Below, piece by piece: positions 26,857 through 35,210 of a stretch of 44,496 nt of DNA. Made by a program: the position numbers and the translations under genes. The notes below the pieces were generated by a model that worked only from the letters and a program-made list of their open reading frames with translations, was not told the DNA's origin and ran no database searches. Source of the stretch: Paenibacillus marchantiophytorum (lineage in GTDB: Bacteria > Bacillota > Bacilli > Paenibacillales > NBRC-103111). The stretch covers positions 1 to 44,496 of the forward strand of contig NZ_BMHE01000056.1 of the NCBI RefSeq assembly GCF_014640555.1, read 5' to 3'. Positions within the stretch are counted from its first letter, which is position 1; each line of letters opens with the position of its first letter.

Positions 26857-26884
26857 TTGCTAAATACTCAAATTTGAGTATAAT
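26857..26884 (+). promoter_or_regulatory. Promoter of the exporter-PadR operon with an 18-bp palindromic operator
   Basis: The -35 box is TTGCTA (26857-26862) and the -10 box TATAAT (26879-26884), 16 bp apart. The perfect palindrome ATACTCAAATTTGAGTAT (26864-26881) fills the spacer and runs into the -10 box. A repressor bound there would block RNA polymerase. The PadR-type repressor encoded in the same operon is the obvious candidate; the LysR regulator is the alternative. Confidence 0.72.
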
Positions 26885-26924
26885 GATTTTATGTATTAAT
26901 TAAAGTTAAAAGGAGATTCACCTC

Positions 26925-28451
26925 ATGTCGTTAACACGTAAGTCGAACACAACATGGACGGTTGTCGGATTGATGCTAGGGCTCTTACTCGCGTCCCTGG
27001 ATCAAACAATCGTGTCCACGGCGATGCCTACCATCGTCTCGAAATTAGGAGGTTTCAGTCAATTCGTCTGGGTATTCTCAGCGTATTTGATTGCCAACGT
27101 CGCTGCAATGCCGATTTTCGGCAAGCTCTCTGATATGTACGGTCGCAAGCTGTTTTTTATTATCGGAATTATTGTTTTCATGATTGGGTCTGCGCTCTGT
27201 GGAACAGCAACATCCATGACCGAACTCATCATTTACCGGGCTATCCAAGGTATTGGTGGCGGTGCTTTGATGCCAATTACGTTTGCTATTATTTTTGATA
27301 TTTTCCCTCCGGAGAAAAGGGGCAAGATGCAAGGGCTCTTCGGAGCTGTTTTTGGACTGTCCAGTGTCCTTGGTCCGATTATTGGCGCCTATTTCACCGA
27401 CCACGTCACGTGGGAATGGATTTTCTTTATTAATCTTCCACTTGGTGTTGTTTCCCTACTGCTTATTATTTTCTCTTACCACGGGTCCGTTGAACACAGC
27501 AAAGCCAAAATTGATTGGAGCGGTACGGTGTTGCTGACTGCTTCGATTGTCTCCCTGATGTTTGCTTTGGAACTTGGGGGCAAAGAATATGCGTGGACTT
27601 CCTGGCAAATTATTGGTCTACTTATTGGCTTTGTTATCTTGCTCGGTGCTTTTATCACCGTCGAAAAATATGCCGCAGAGCCGATCATACCTCTGGATTT
27701 ATTTAAAAATCGCTTGTTTACCTCCAGCATGGGCGTAAGTTTTGCTTACGGTGCTGTCTTGATTTCTGCCGGAACGTATATTCCGCTGTTTATTCAAGGT
27801 GTATTCGAGGGCTCAGCAACCAGCGCTGGATCGACGTTAACCCCGATGATGTTGGGCGTCGTTGTCAGCAGTGCGCTGGGTGGACGTTTTATCGGAAAAT
27901 ACTCGTACCGCAATGTCATGTTGGTTTCTGTCGCATTAATGCTCGTTGCTACCTCGTTGTTAGGTGGACTTTCCATTGATTCCGAGCGCTGGTTAATTAC
28001 AATCTATATGATACTTCTAGGACTAGGGATTGGCGCTTGTTTCCCAATTACTTCCATGTCGGCTTTGCACAAAGTAGACTTCCGCCGCAGAGGTACGGTA
28101 ACTTCCCTCGTTGGTTTTTTCCGTTCCGTTGGATCAGCTATCGGTGTTGCGATTTTTGGCAGCATTCAAGTCAATTCCCTTCGGACGAATATCACAGAAT
28201 CTTTGAACGATCCTGCTATGGCAGAAAAGTTTCATGATGCGCGTATGTTGCTGCAACCGGATGTCCGTTCCAACATTCCGCAGGAAGTGCTGCATAAGCT
28301 TTTGACTGCCTTGGCGGATTCAATTGCTGTTGTTTTTCAAACGACGATCGTTTTGGCTGTAGTTGGGCTTGTGTTCATTCTTATGATGGGAAATGCTAAA
28401 CTTGAAGTGGGGAGTGCTCCTGTCAAAGGAAGCGCGCCAGTAGGACACTAG
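26925..28451 (+). CDS. MFS drug exporter, DHA2 (14-TM, EmrB/QacA) family
   Basis: 508 residues with about 14 hydrophobic segments. Motif D1 is seen as LLASLDQTIVSTAMPTIVSKLGG, motif A as GKLSDMYGRKLFF and motif C as LFGAVFGLSSVLGPIIGAYF. It uses proton motive force to expel hydrophobic or cationic compounds; the substrate cannot be told. ATG 26925 follows AAAGGAG. It is cotranscribed with the PadR gene 12 bp downstream and controlled by a promoter containing a perfect palindrome. Confidence 0.93.
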   Translation: MSLTRKSNTTWTVVGLMLGLLLASLDQTIVSTAMPTIVSKLGGFSQFVWVFSAYLIANVAAMPIFGKLSDMYGRKLFFIIGIIVFMIGSALCGTATSMTELIIYRAIQGIGGGALMPITFAIIFDIFPPEKRGKMQGLFGAVFGLSSVLGPIIGAYFTDHVTWEWIFFINLPLGVVSLLLIIFSYHGSVEHSKAKIDWSGTVLLTASIVSLMFALELGGKEYAWTSWQIIGLLIGFVILLGAFITVEKYAAEPIIPLDLFKNRLFTSSMGVSFAYGAVLISAGTYIPLFIQGVFEGSATSAGSTLTPMMLGVVVSSALGGRFIGKYSYRNVMLVSVALMLVATSLLGGLSIDSERWLITIYMILLGLGIGACFPITSMSALHKVDFRRRGTVTSLVGFFRSVGSAIGVAIFGSIQVNSLRTNITESLNDPAMAEKFHDARMLLQPDVRSNIPQEVLHKLLTALADSIAVVFQTTIVLAVVGLVFILMMGNAKLEVGSAPVKGSAPVGH

Positions 28452-28463
28452 GGGGTAGCAAGG

Positions 28464-29042
28464 ATGTCGATGAAGCTTGTCATTCTGGGTCTGTTGATGG
28501 AAGCCAACCGGCACACGTACGATATTCGTCAAACAATGAAAGAAAGAAACATGCATAACTACATGAAGCTTCAGGATGGTTCCCTGTACTATGCGATGGA
28601 TCAGCTTCGCAAGGACGGCTTAGTAGAAGCGCTTGAAGTCGTGCGGGATACGAATCGTCCTGAGAAAACGGTCTATCAAATTACAGAAGCCGGTAAATAT
28701 AAATTTCAAGAACTGCTGATTGAGCAGTTGCATGAAGAAATTAAACATTACCACCCGCTCTATGTTGCTCTTCCTTTCACCGTTCATGGCGACCAAGCCA
28801 AAATTGCAGAAATTCTCGAGCATAAGATTATGGCCCAAAAAATCATTATGCAGCGCTCGAGGAGTGTGTATGAAGAACACATCCATACCGTTCCGCGCGT
28901 TGTCCTGCAAATGATGGTAGGCGGTTATAAACGAGCTTTCTGCGAGCTCAAATGGTTGGAAGGTCTGCAGAAAGATGCCAGAGAAGGACGGTTTCAGGAA
29001 CGAAATTCACCTCTGGATGTGGACTGGGATTGTATCGAGTAG
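28464..29042 (+). CDS. PadR family transcriptional regulator
   Basis: 192 residues. The N-terminal winged helix is typical of PadR (LVILGLLMEANRHTYDIRQTMKER, LQDGSLYYAMDQLRKDGLVEA, RPEKTVYQITEAGKYKFQELL) and a long C-terminal helical dimerisation domain of the Vir_act_alpha_C type follows. ATG 28464 with GGGGG 8 bp upstream. PadR proteins commonly repress a transporter in the same operon and are released by the transported compound. The palindrome at 26864-26881 is its likely operator. Confidence 0.92.
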   Translation: MSMKLVILGLLMEANRHTYDIRQTMKERNMHNYMKLQDGSLYYAMDQLRKDGLVEALEVVRDTNRPEKTVYQITEAGKYKFQELLIEQLHEEIKHYHPLYVALPFTVHGDQAKIAEILEHKIMAQKIIMQRSRSVYEEHIHTVPRVVLQMMVGGYKRAFCELKWLEGLQKDAREGRFQERNSPLDVDWDCIE

Positions 29043-29062
29043 ATACAGTAACATTACAAAGA

Positions 29063-29113
29063 GGCTGCGCGTTAAGGTTCGTGTGAACTATGACCTTAAC
29101 GCGCAGCCTTTTC
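29063..29113 (+). terminator. Terminator of the exporter-PadR operon
   Basis: A very strong 16-bp stem, GGCTGCGCGTTAAGGT with ACCTTAACGCGCAGCC, followed by TTTT. Confidence 0.92.
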
Positions 29114-29903
29114 AATTTGCGGGAGTCTGGAATTGATCCATGAAATGCTGCAGGTCCGTACACACGAGGTCTGGCGTCAAGCCCGCCGACGCCAGCTGCT
29201 CTTGCACGTTGTCCGGCGTGGCGACGCCAGTCAACACAAGGGCTGTGCGGCAGCCCGACACCGCTCCTCCGCGGATGTCGGTGTGCACGTTGTCGCCGAT
29301 CACCCAGACATCGGCGGCAGGCAGTCCAAGCCGCTCGATGGCGTAAGCCATGATGATCGGCGAAGGTTTGCCGATCACCACCGGCTCTACGCCGGAGGCG
29401 GCGGTGATCGCAGCGGCCAGGGAGCCTGCCCCTGGCATAAGACCTCCATCCGACGGCAGCATGCGGTCAGGATTGGTTAAGACATAAGTCGCGCCATCCT
29501 TCAAGTGGCGGACGGCTTCCGTCAGCTTCGCGTAGGTGAAGCTGCGGTCAATGCCTTGGACGACGTAGTCCGGCGTCGTCTCAACCAGGTCGAAGCCGAC
29601 CGCCTCCAAGGCGATTCGCAGCCCGGCTTCGCCAATCATATGCACGCGCTGACGTACGCCGCGCTGCTCGGTCAAGTACTGAGCGGCTGCCTGTGACGAC
29701 GTGTAGACAGCCGCAGCGGGAACTTCGATGCCGAGCGCAAGGAGATGCTCGGACACTTGTTCAGGCGTACGTGACGAGTTATTCGTCACGAGTAAATACG
29801 GCAGGCGCTCCGCCTGCAGCCATGCAATGAATGCCGCGGCATGAGGGATAGGCTCATGCCCCCGGTACAAGGTACCATCCAAATCGATTAAAAAGCCATT
29901 CAT
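29112..29903 (-). CDS. HAD-superfamily phosphatase, NagD/AraL type
   Basis: 263 residues. Motif I FLIDLDGTLYRG gives the nucleophile and general acid Asp, motif II is LLVTNNSSRTPEQV, motif III is around VVIGKPSPI, and motif IV is VWVIGDNVHTDIRGG. A cap domain lies between motifs II and III, as in class IIA HADs acting on sugar phosphates or p-nitrophenyl phosphate. The start ATG overlaps the kinase stop by 4 bp (ATGA), so the two genes are translationally coupled. The gene is clearly more GC-rich than its neighbours, rich in GCG/GCC/CTG codons. Function in this context is unknown. Confidence 0.9.
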   Translation of the reverse strand: MNGFLIDLDGTLYRGHEPIPHAAAFIAWLQAERLPYLLVTNNSSRTPEQVSEHLLALGIEVPAAAVYTSSQAAAQYLTEQRGVRQRVHMIGEAGLRIALEAVGFDLVETTPDYVVQGIDRSFTYAKLTEAVRHLKDGATYVLTNPDRMLPSDGGLMPGAGSLAAAITAASGVEPVVIGKPSPIIMAYAIERLGLPAADVWVIGDNVHTDIRGGAVSGCRTALVLTGVATPDNVQEQLASAGLTPDLVCTDLQHFMDQFQTPAN

Positions 29904-31597
29904 TTAACAGTCACTTCCTTATTCTCGTTGATCGTGGTGGAAGGAAGTGTAATTTCAACGGTTGTTCCTTCATCCAACTTGCTGCGAATTTGCATCAAAC
30001 CGCCATGTGCTTCAATAATTCGGTAGCAGACCATAAGTCCTAGGCCTGTCCCTTTTTCTTTGGTACTGTAGAAGGGTTCGCCGAGTTTGGGAAGTCGTTC
30101 AGGCGCAATGCCGCATCCTTCGTCAATAAACCGAATCGTAATGTTGCGTCCAGGAAGATCTGACTCGGCTTGGATACGCATGGTGCCGCCCTGAGCCATG
30201 GATTCTAAGGCGTTTTTCAGGATGTTGATGAATACCTGTTTGATTTGATGCTCGTCACAAGAAACTGCCGGCAAGCCTGGGGCTATTTCCGCTTCAATTT
30301 CAATGTTCCCTAGAAGGGCCTGAGGTTGAAGCAGCTCAATAGTGCTCATCACAATGGAGTCTACGGTTTTGGTGACGAAATGGGTTGCCTGCGGCTTGGA
30401 AACAAAAAGAAACTCATTCACAATAAACTCAATACGCTGCAGTTCCTTCCGCATAATATCGATGTAATATTGTTCTTTCTCGCTGTTCGTTTTCAAAAGT
30501 TGAAGGAATCCCTTCAATGCCGTGAGCGGATTGCGAATTTCGTGAGCCACCCCGGCAGCCAATTGACCGACGGCAGACAGCTTGTCTGATTTTATCAACA
30601 GTTCCTGCGTCTTTTTAAGCTCTGTAATATCTTTGAAGGTAATGACCGTACCCAGAATCTGGCCTCTGCCCTCCAACATGGGACTGGACATATATTCAAC
30701 CGGGAATGCCGTACCATCTTTGCGCCAGAATTGATCTTCTTTCATCACAGGAAATTCGTTGCCCAGAATCGTGTTCAAAATAGGGCTCTCCTCATTGGAG
30801 TAGAAGGTGCCATCGGATTTGATGGGGCGAATCAGATTATGAATCTGACGGCCCAGCATTTCATCCACTTTCCAACCGGTAATCGCTTCAGCAGCTTGAT
30901 TCCAGAATATCGTGCGGCCGCTCAAATCGATCCCATAAATCCCCTCGGAGACAGAATTCAGAATCAGTTGATTCTGCTTGTAGAGTTTGTCGATTTCCTT
31001 CTTCTGTTCTTTGACTTCCGTCAAATCCTTGAGAATGGCGTAAACGCCAACAATTTGTCCGTCGATCATCGTTGGGACAAAAGTCACATTGGATGGAATC
31101 GGAAAGCCCTTTTGATGAACAAAAGCAGCCTCGAAATTTTGCGGCATTCCAGCGGACGCCACTTGAAAGTGATGCAAAGCTTTAAGTAGATCAGGCGGGT
31201 TGATCATAGGAATGAAAGACGTGAGCATGGCGCTCTCCCGGCCTAAACCGAGAAGACTTTCCAACCCGTGGTTAGCGGACAGCACCTCGCCGTCCAGGCT
31301 GAAGGAAATGATGGAATCTGGATGATTGTCATACAAAGATTTGTAACGTTCCGCTTGTTCTAGGATGAAAGCCTCTTTTCTTTTGACTGTTTTAATGCCT
31401 TGTATAGCCAGCACGAGAATGAATCCTAAGATAATAATGTCGATACTGATGCCTAGCAGACGATGGGACTGGAGATAGTCAAGTTGATGCAGAAAAAAGA
31501 AGTCTGCGCTGATCAAGGCGATAGCGATAATATGATAAACGAGTGCAATACGGTGTAAAGTCCAGGCTCCGCTTGTCGATGGCTGCTGCTTAATCAT
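29900..31597 (-). CDS. PAS-domain sensor histidine kinase, sporulation-kinase-like
   Basis: 565 residues. Two N-terminal membrane helices (about 15-35 and 47-67) have only a short loop between them. Two PAS domains follow (about 85-195 and 205-330), then HisKA with His in GVAHEIRNPLTALKGFLQLL and a HATPase with NILKNALESM, DEGCGI and KGTGLGLMV. The layout and the HEIRNPLTALKGF motif match Bacillus KinB/KinE-type phosphorelay kinases. No cognate response regulator is adjacent. It is an orphan kinase, consistent with feeding Spo0F, but this is inference. It is coupled to the HAD gene. Confidence 0.9.
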   Translation of the reverse strand: MIKQQPSTSGAWTLHRIALVYHIIAIALISADFFFLHQLDYLQSHRLLGISIDIIILGFILVLAIQGIKTVKRKEAFILEQAERYKSLYDNHPDSIISFSLDGEVLSANHGLESLLGLGRESAMLTSFIPMINPPDLLKALHHFQVASAGMPQNFEAAFVHQKGFPIPSNVTFVPTMIDGQIVGVYAILKDLTEVKEQKKEIDKLYKQNQLILNSVSEGIYGIDLSGRTIFWNQAAEAITGWKVDEMLGRQIHNLIRPIKSDGTFYSNEESPILNTILGNEFPVMKEDQFWRKDGTAFPVEYMSSPMLEGRGQILGTVITFKDITELKKTQELLIKSDKLSAVGQLAAGVAHEIRNPLTALKGFLQLLKTNSEKEQYYIDIMRKELQRIEFIVNEFLFVSKPQATHFVTKTVDSIVMSTIELLQPQALLGNIEIEAEIAPGLPAVSCDEHQIKQVFINILKNALESMAQGGTMRIQAESDLPGRNITIRFIDEGCGIAPERLPKLGEPFYSTKEKGTGLGLMVCYRIIEAHGGLMQIRSKLDEGTTVEITLPSTTINENKEVTVK

Positions 31598-31882
31598 AGT
31601 AGACTTGAGCGCTCCTTTATGAGTTTTTTCGATGAATGTACCTAGGATTCGACATAGTTATATATATTCTTCCTTGTCGCTATGGTCTTTTCCTTCTAAA
31701 AAGAAACGAATTATCATAAGTTTTGACAATTTCAGTATGAGGGCAGGATTCGTTTATGTATGTGAGTAGAAGGAACTATTTTAAGAAAAATGGCAGTATA
31801 CTTGTCCTAATTTTTTAGGTATAATGTTGAAAAAGGTCGTTTTTCTGTGGAACTTATTCACAAATGAGATCGGAGCGGAGCT

Positions 31883-32341
31883 ATGAAGGCTGAGTACATT
31901 AATCCCTTTTTGGAGTCGGCTAGAATTGTCATCGAGCAAGTTGCTAACATTCGCCCAACGACGGGGCAGCTCGGCGTTAAAGACGTCAAATTTGTGGAAA
32001 AGTATATTTGGATCCAAATCGGGATGACCGGGCAAATGGAAGGCGACATTGTTTTTGGCTTAGCGGAAGATGTTGCATTGAAAATGGTTTCTGCCATGAT
32101 GGGCGGATTCGTCATTACTGAAATGGATGAAATGGGCAAGAGCGCTATCTCTGAGCTCGGCAATATGATCAGCGGCAATGCGAGCACGATGTTATTTAAT
32201 CAAGGGGTAAGGGTAGACATTACACCACCCAAAATTGTTCAATCAGCAACGGCTGCGGGATTTGTACCTAAGAAAGCATTGACCATACCTTTAATTATGG
32301 ATAGTATCGGTGAGTTAGACATTCAGGTATTGCTCACGTAG
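31883..32341 (+). CDS. cheX: CheX-like chemotaxis phosphatase
   Basis: 152 residues of the CheC/CheX/FliY phosphatase family. The helix SAISELGNMISGNAST contains the conserved E-x-x-N motif needed for CheY-P dephosphorylation. The partner region reads KMVSAMMGGFVITEMDEMGK. The length is typical of CheX. ATG 31883 follows GGAGCGGAG, and a TATAAT box is visible at 31820-31825. It is not part of a chemotaxis operon, but it could reset CheY-type receivers, including the chemosensory regulator at 15269-17434. Confidence 0.88.
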   Translation: MKAEYINPFLESARIVIEQVANIRPTTGQLGVKDVKFVEKYIWIQIGMTGQMEGDIVFGLAEDVALKMVSAMMGGFVITEMDEMGKSAISELGNMISGNASTMLFNQGVRVDITPPKIVQSATAAGFVPKKALTIPLIMDSIGELDIQVLLT

Positions 32342-32371
32342 AAACGAATTTGGATAAATAGGTTACAATGA

Positions 32372-32406
32372 ATGGAGGACTGCGAGAGCAGGGTCTCCAT
32401 TTTTTT
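32372..32406 (+). terminator. Terminator after cheX
   Basis: ATGGAGGACT pairs with GGGTCTCCAT (one mismatch), followed by seven T. Confidence 0.88.
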
Positions 32407-32435
32407 GCAATTAGCGATAGGAAGGATAACGAACA

Positions 32436-33212
32436 TTGAACATATCGAACAAAATTGTTTTGATCACTGGCGCATCCAGCGGCATTGGCGCCGTCATGGC
32501 GCAGCAATTTGCAGCCAAGGGAGCGATTCCTATTCTGACAGCACGCAGCACAGATAAACTGCACGAGATTGCGGCAACTTTGCAAGGTCAGCATGCTGTG
32601 TATGAGATGGATGTGACGAACAGCGGGCAAGTGAATGAGGTTATTGAGCACATAGCGGTAAAATTTGGCCGTATTGATATTTTGATTAACAATGCCGGGT
32701 ATGGCATATTTGAATCTTTTGAGGGAGCGCCTTTCTCCCATTTTGAAGAGATGATGAACGTGAATTACTTGGGGATTGTTCGAGTGACCCAGGCGGTGCT
32801 GCCGCATATGGTGAAAGCGGGCAGCGGCCATATTGTGAATATCGCTTCTATGGCGGGGAAGGTTGGTTCAGCCAAATCAACGGGGTACTCGGCTACGAAG
32901 CATGCGGTCTTGGGCTTTACGAACAGTTTGCGGCAGGAACTTGTGAAGAAGGGAATTGCCGTGACGGCTATTAATCCTGGTCCTATTTCTACCCCTTTCT
33001 TTGATAAAGCAGATCCGACTGGCAACTATGTCAAAAATGTCGCCTGGTTTATGCTAAAACCGGAAAAAGTCGTCAAAGAGCTCATACATGCCATCCAGAA
33101 GAATATTCCGGAGAAAGACCTGCCTTTCGTCGCTGGCGTAGGCATTAAATTTTTTCACCTATTTCCGCGTTTATTTGACCTGGTTGCCTCAGGGTTGTTG
33201 AATAAGAAATAA
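32436..33212 (+). CDS. Short-chain dehydrogenase/reductase
   Basis: 258 residues, TTG start 32436 with AGGAAGG about 10 bp upstream. It is a classical SDR: nucleotide site TGASSGIGAVMAQ (about 11-23), DV at about 65, NNAGYGIFES, and catalytic Ser in NIASMAGKVG with YSATK (Tyr and Lys). PGPISTPFF follows. The C-terminal segment (LPFVAGVGIKFFHLFPRLFDLV) is hydrophobic and may touch the membrane, as in DltE/YqjQ-like members. The substrate is unknown. Single-gene unit. Confidence 0.92.
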   Translation: MNISNKIVLITGASSGIGAVMAQQFAAKGAIPILTARSTDKLHEIAATLQGQHAVYEMDVTNSGQVNEVIEHIAVKFGRIDILINNAGYGIFESFEGAPFSHFEEMMNVNYLGIVRVTQAVLPHMVKAGSGHIVNIASMAGKVGSAKSTGYSATKHAVLGFTNSLRQELVKKGIAVTAINPGPISTPFFDKADPTGNYVKNVAWFMLKPEKVVKELIHAIQKNIPEKDLPFVAGVGIKFFHLFPRLFDLVASGLLNKK

Positions 33213-33248
33213 AGCGGAGTCCAATCGTTGGATTGGACTCCGCTTTTT
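33211..33248. terminator. Bidirectional terminator
   Basis: A perfect stem AAAGCGGAGTCCAATC / GGATTGGACTCCGCTTT, with T-run on the + strand and A-run start for the - strand. It separates the SDR gene from the convergent small gene. Confidence 0.93.
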
Positions 33249-33505
33249 TACTTCTGATCAGGCTTATTTGCTTGCAAGGCTTGATTCAATGCGCGAATTT
33301 CTTCGAAAATGCGGCGTACTTCAGCTTTGCCTTCTGGATGAGTTTGGTTCCAGTGAGAGGTCAATGCCGGAAGCGATTTATGAACATGATTAAAAAATGC
33401 CCAAATCTTAATTTTCTCCATCATTTCAGGTGAAGTATCACCGGTAATGAGTTCAGCCGTCTTAGCAACCAAAGAGTCAAATGCGTTCTCAAAATCTGTA
33501 TTCAT
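33248..33505 (-). CDS. Small DUF2573/YusU-like protein
   Basis: 85 residues, soluble and mostly helical: FENAFDSLVAKTAELITGDTSPEMMEKIK, then WAFFNHVHKSLPALTSHWNQTHPEGK. The pattern and length recall the Bacillus YusU family (DUF2573), whose function is unknown. The start ATG at 33505 is preceded on the minus strand by GAAGGGATG. The assignment is from memory of the family's conserved W..xHxxKSxPxLxxHWN pattern. Confidence 0.72.
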   Translation of the reverse strand: MNTDFENAFDSLVAKTAELITGDTSPEMMEKIKIWAFFNHVHKSLPALTSHWNQTHPEGKAEVRRIFEEIRALNQALQANKPDQK

Positions 33506-33588
33506 AGTTTCATCCCTTCGGATGGAAAATAGGATGGAGCACTATTAGTTTATCTGATGGCCAGAATGCTGTCAAAAAGGAGACCCGG

Positions 33589-34413
33589 ATGTCGATGACG
33601 CAAACGGATTTGCAGGATGGGCAATTGCTGGATAGAGTACAAATTCGCTGTTTCATGAAGCATATCTCTCTTTTTATTCTAACTTATGTAAGCCAAGGGC
33701 TGAAAGTGAAGGGGCTGCTGGCTGTGCCTGACGGATCTGTTCCCAGACCTGCCGTGATTTATTGCCGCGGCGGTATCAAGCGTGTCGGGATGGTCCGCAA
33801 ACGACGAATCGTTTCCATGGCCCAGCGGGGATATGTCGTATTTGCTCCCTACTATCGGGGGAATGAGGGCGGCGAAGGTCGTGAGGATTTCGGCGGAGAG
33901 GACCGCTATGATGTTATCCATGCGATTGAAGTCGTCCAAGCTTTAACAGAAGTGCAGCCTGGCCCAGTCCCATTAATCGGATTTTCCCGAGGCGCTGTGA
34001 TGGCCATGCGGGCTGCCAGAGAATGCCGTGGTGTTGGCCCTGTCGTGGTATGGGGAGGCGTAAGCGATATGCTGGACACCTATGAGCAGCGAGTCGATCT
34101 GCGCCGGATGCTAAAGCGCGTTGTCGGGCACCCCAAGAAACAAGTTGAGGCGTATGTGGATCGTTCACCTGCACTATGGGTAGAAGACATCCATACCCCC
34201 ATTTATATCATCCATGGGACGAAGGATTCGCAAGTCGATATTAGTCAAGCAAGAAAGCTGGCCCAAGCACTGGATCAAGCCGGCAAAAGCTATACGATGG
34301 CACTGTATGATGGACTCGAACACCGCTTCGCGAGAGAGGAAGACGAGAAAGCGCTGGACGATGTATTCACCTGGCTGGACACGAAACTTGCGCTGATTGC
34401 CCAAGAGAAATAG
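33589..34413 (+). CDS. Alpha/beta hydrolase, prolyl-oligopeptidase/dienelactone-hydrolase-like
   Basis: 274 residues. Substrate-side strands VKGLLAVPDGSVPRPAVIYCRGG are followed by the nucleophile elbow GFSRGAVMAMRAA (Ser near 147). The acid appears as Asp in IHGTKDSQVD and the catalytic His in GLEHRFAREED. There is no signal peptide, so it is a cytoplasmic esterase or peptidase. ATG 33589 follows AAGGAGA. The family is broad and the substrate cannot be inferred. It stands alone between the small YusU-like gene and the sigma factor. Confidence 0.88.
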   Translation: MSMTQTDLQDGQLLDRVQIRCFMKHISLFILTYVSQGLKVKGLLAVPDGSVPRPAVIYCRGGIKRVGMVRKRRIVSMAQRGYVVFAPYYRGNEGGEGREDFGGEDRYDVIHAIEVVQALTEVQPGPVPLIGFSRGAVMAMRAARECRGVGPVVVWGGVSDMLDTYEQRVDLRRMLKRVVGHPKKQVEAYVDRSPALWVEDIHTPIYIIHGTKDSQVDISQARKLAQALDQAGKSYTMALYDGLEHRFAREEDEKALDDVFTWLDTKLALIAQEK

Positions 34414-34564
34414 CCTTCTTCATTTAATTTGCCGCTAGTTATTGTTTACTCCTCTTGAATGGCCTAAAATAAGGGAAGAACAAAGTTGGTAGTTCGACCT
34501 GGTAGGCTAGGGGGCGTTTATTACGCAGTCTCTGAGACAAATATTTTGCAGTGACTTTTACAAG

Positions 34565-35098
34565 TTGGACAAAAGCATACAAGAGCAGATATACCAAGAG
34601 TTCTATATACTCGTGTATCCTATGATTTACTTTATTTTACGTGATCATGCCGGTGTGGAAGATATCATTCAGGAGTCTTTTCTACGGGCGGTCCGTAAAG
34701 CACCCTTGCTTCAAGAAATCGATAAATATGAGAGTTGGGTTAAGAAGCTAACCCGTAACGTCACGCTCAATCATCTGCGCAAGCACAAACGCAACCGGGA
34801 TGAACTAGAAACAGAGCTCTTGCTCAGCTTGAAAGAAGCGGCTCCCACCTCGGAATGTTTGGACTCTCTAGATAAAGAAGTTGAACTGAAATTAATGCGT
34901 GAAGCCATCATTATGTACATCAATCAACTTAGTCCTGCATACCGACAAATCATCGCGATGAAATGGATACATAATTTATCCTACAAGGAAATGGCCAGCG
35001 AATTAGGTGTTACAGAGGGTGTCGTACGACAGCGTTTATTCAGAGCGCGGGATGTCATTAAACAGAAGCTTTTCGAGGAGTGGGGAACAGGCGGATAG
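34565..35098 (+). CDS. ECF-type RNA polymerase sigma factor
   Basis: 177 residues. Region 2: YPMIYFILRDHAGVEDIIQESFLRAVRKAP. The region 2 end and linker are seen in YESWVKKLTRNVTLNHLRKHKRN. Region 4: INQLSPAYRQIIAMKWIHNLSYKEMASELGVTEGVVRQRLFRAR. The length is typical. The start is TTG 34565, but no convincing ribosome site precedes it. The frame is open upstream only to a stop at 34508, without a better ATG/GTG. No anti-sigma factor gene follows; a hairpin and then a helicase gene do. Expression or control is therefore unusual. Confidence 0.88.
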   Translation: MDKSIQEQIYQEFYILVYPMIYFILRDHAGVEDIIQESFLRAVRKAPLLQEIDKYESWVKKLTRNVTLNHLRKHKRNRDELETELLLSLKEAAPTSECLDSLDKEVELKLMREAIIMYINQLSPAYRQIIAMKWIHNLSYKEMASELGVTEGVVRQRLFRARDVIKQKLFEEWGTGG

Positions 35099-35120
35099 GA
35101 GTCCTTATGGACTCTTATTT
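35098..35120 (+). terminator. Short terminator-like hairpin after the sigma gene
   Basis: GAGTCC - TTAT - GGACTC followed by TTATTT, immediately after the stop codon. Confidence 0.65.
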
Positions 35121-35210
35121 CTGCTGTTTGCGGGATCTTTATTTGTATCGTTTTCCCTTGTGACATATAATAGGTTCATTAGCTAGGAAGAGAAAAGGGG
35201 TTTTCATAAA

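Noticed and set aside
31598..31882. Small gene between the PAS kinase and cheX
   Set aside because: No frame with a start and ribosome site; the stretch holds the divergent promoters (TATAAT at 31820).
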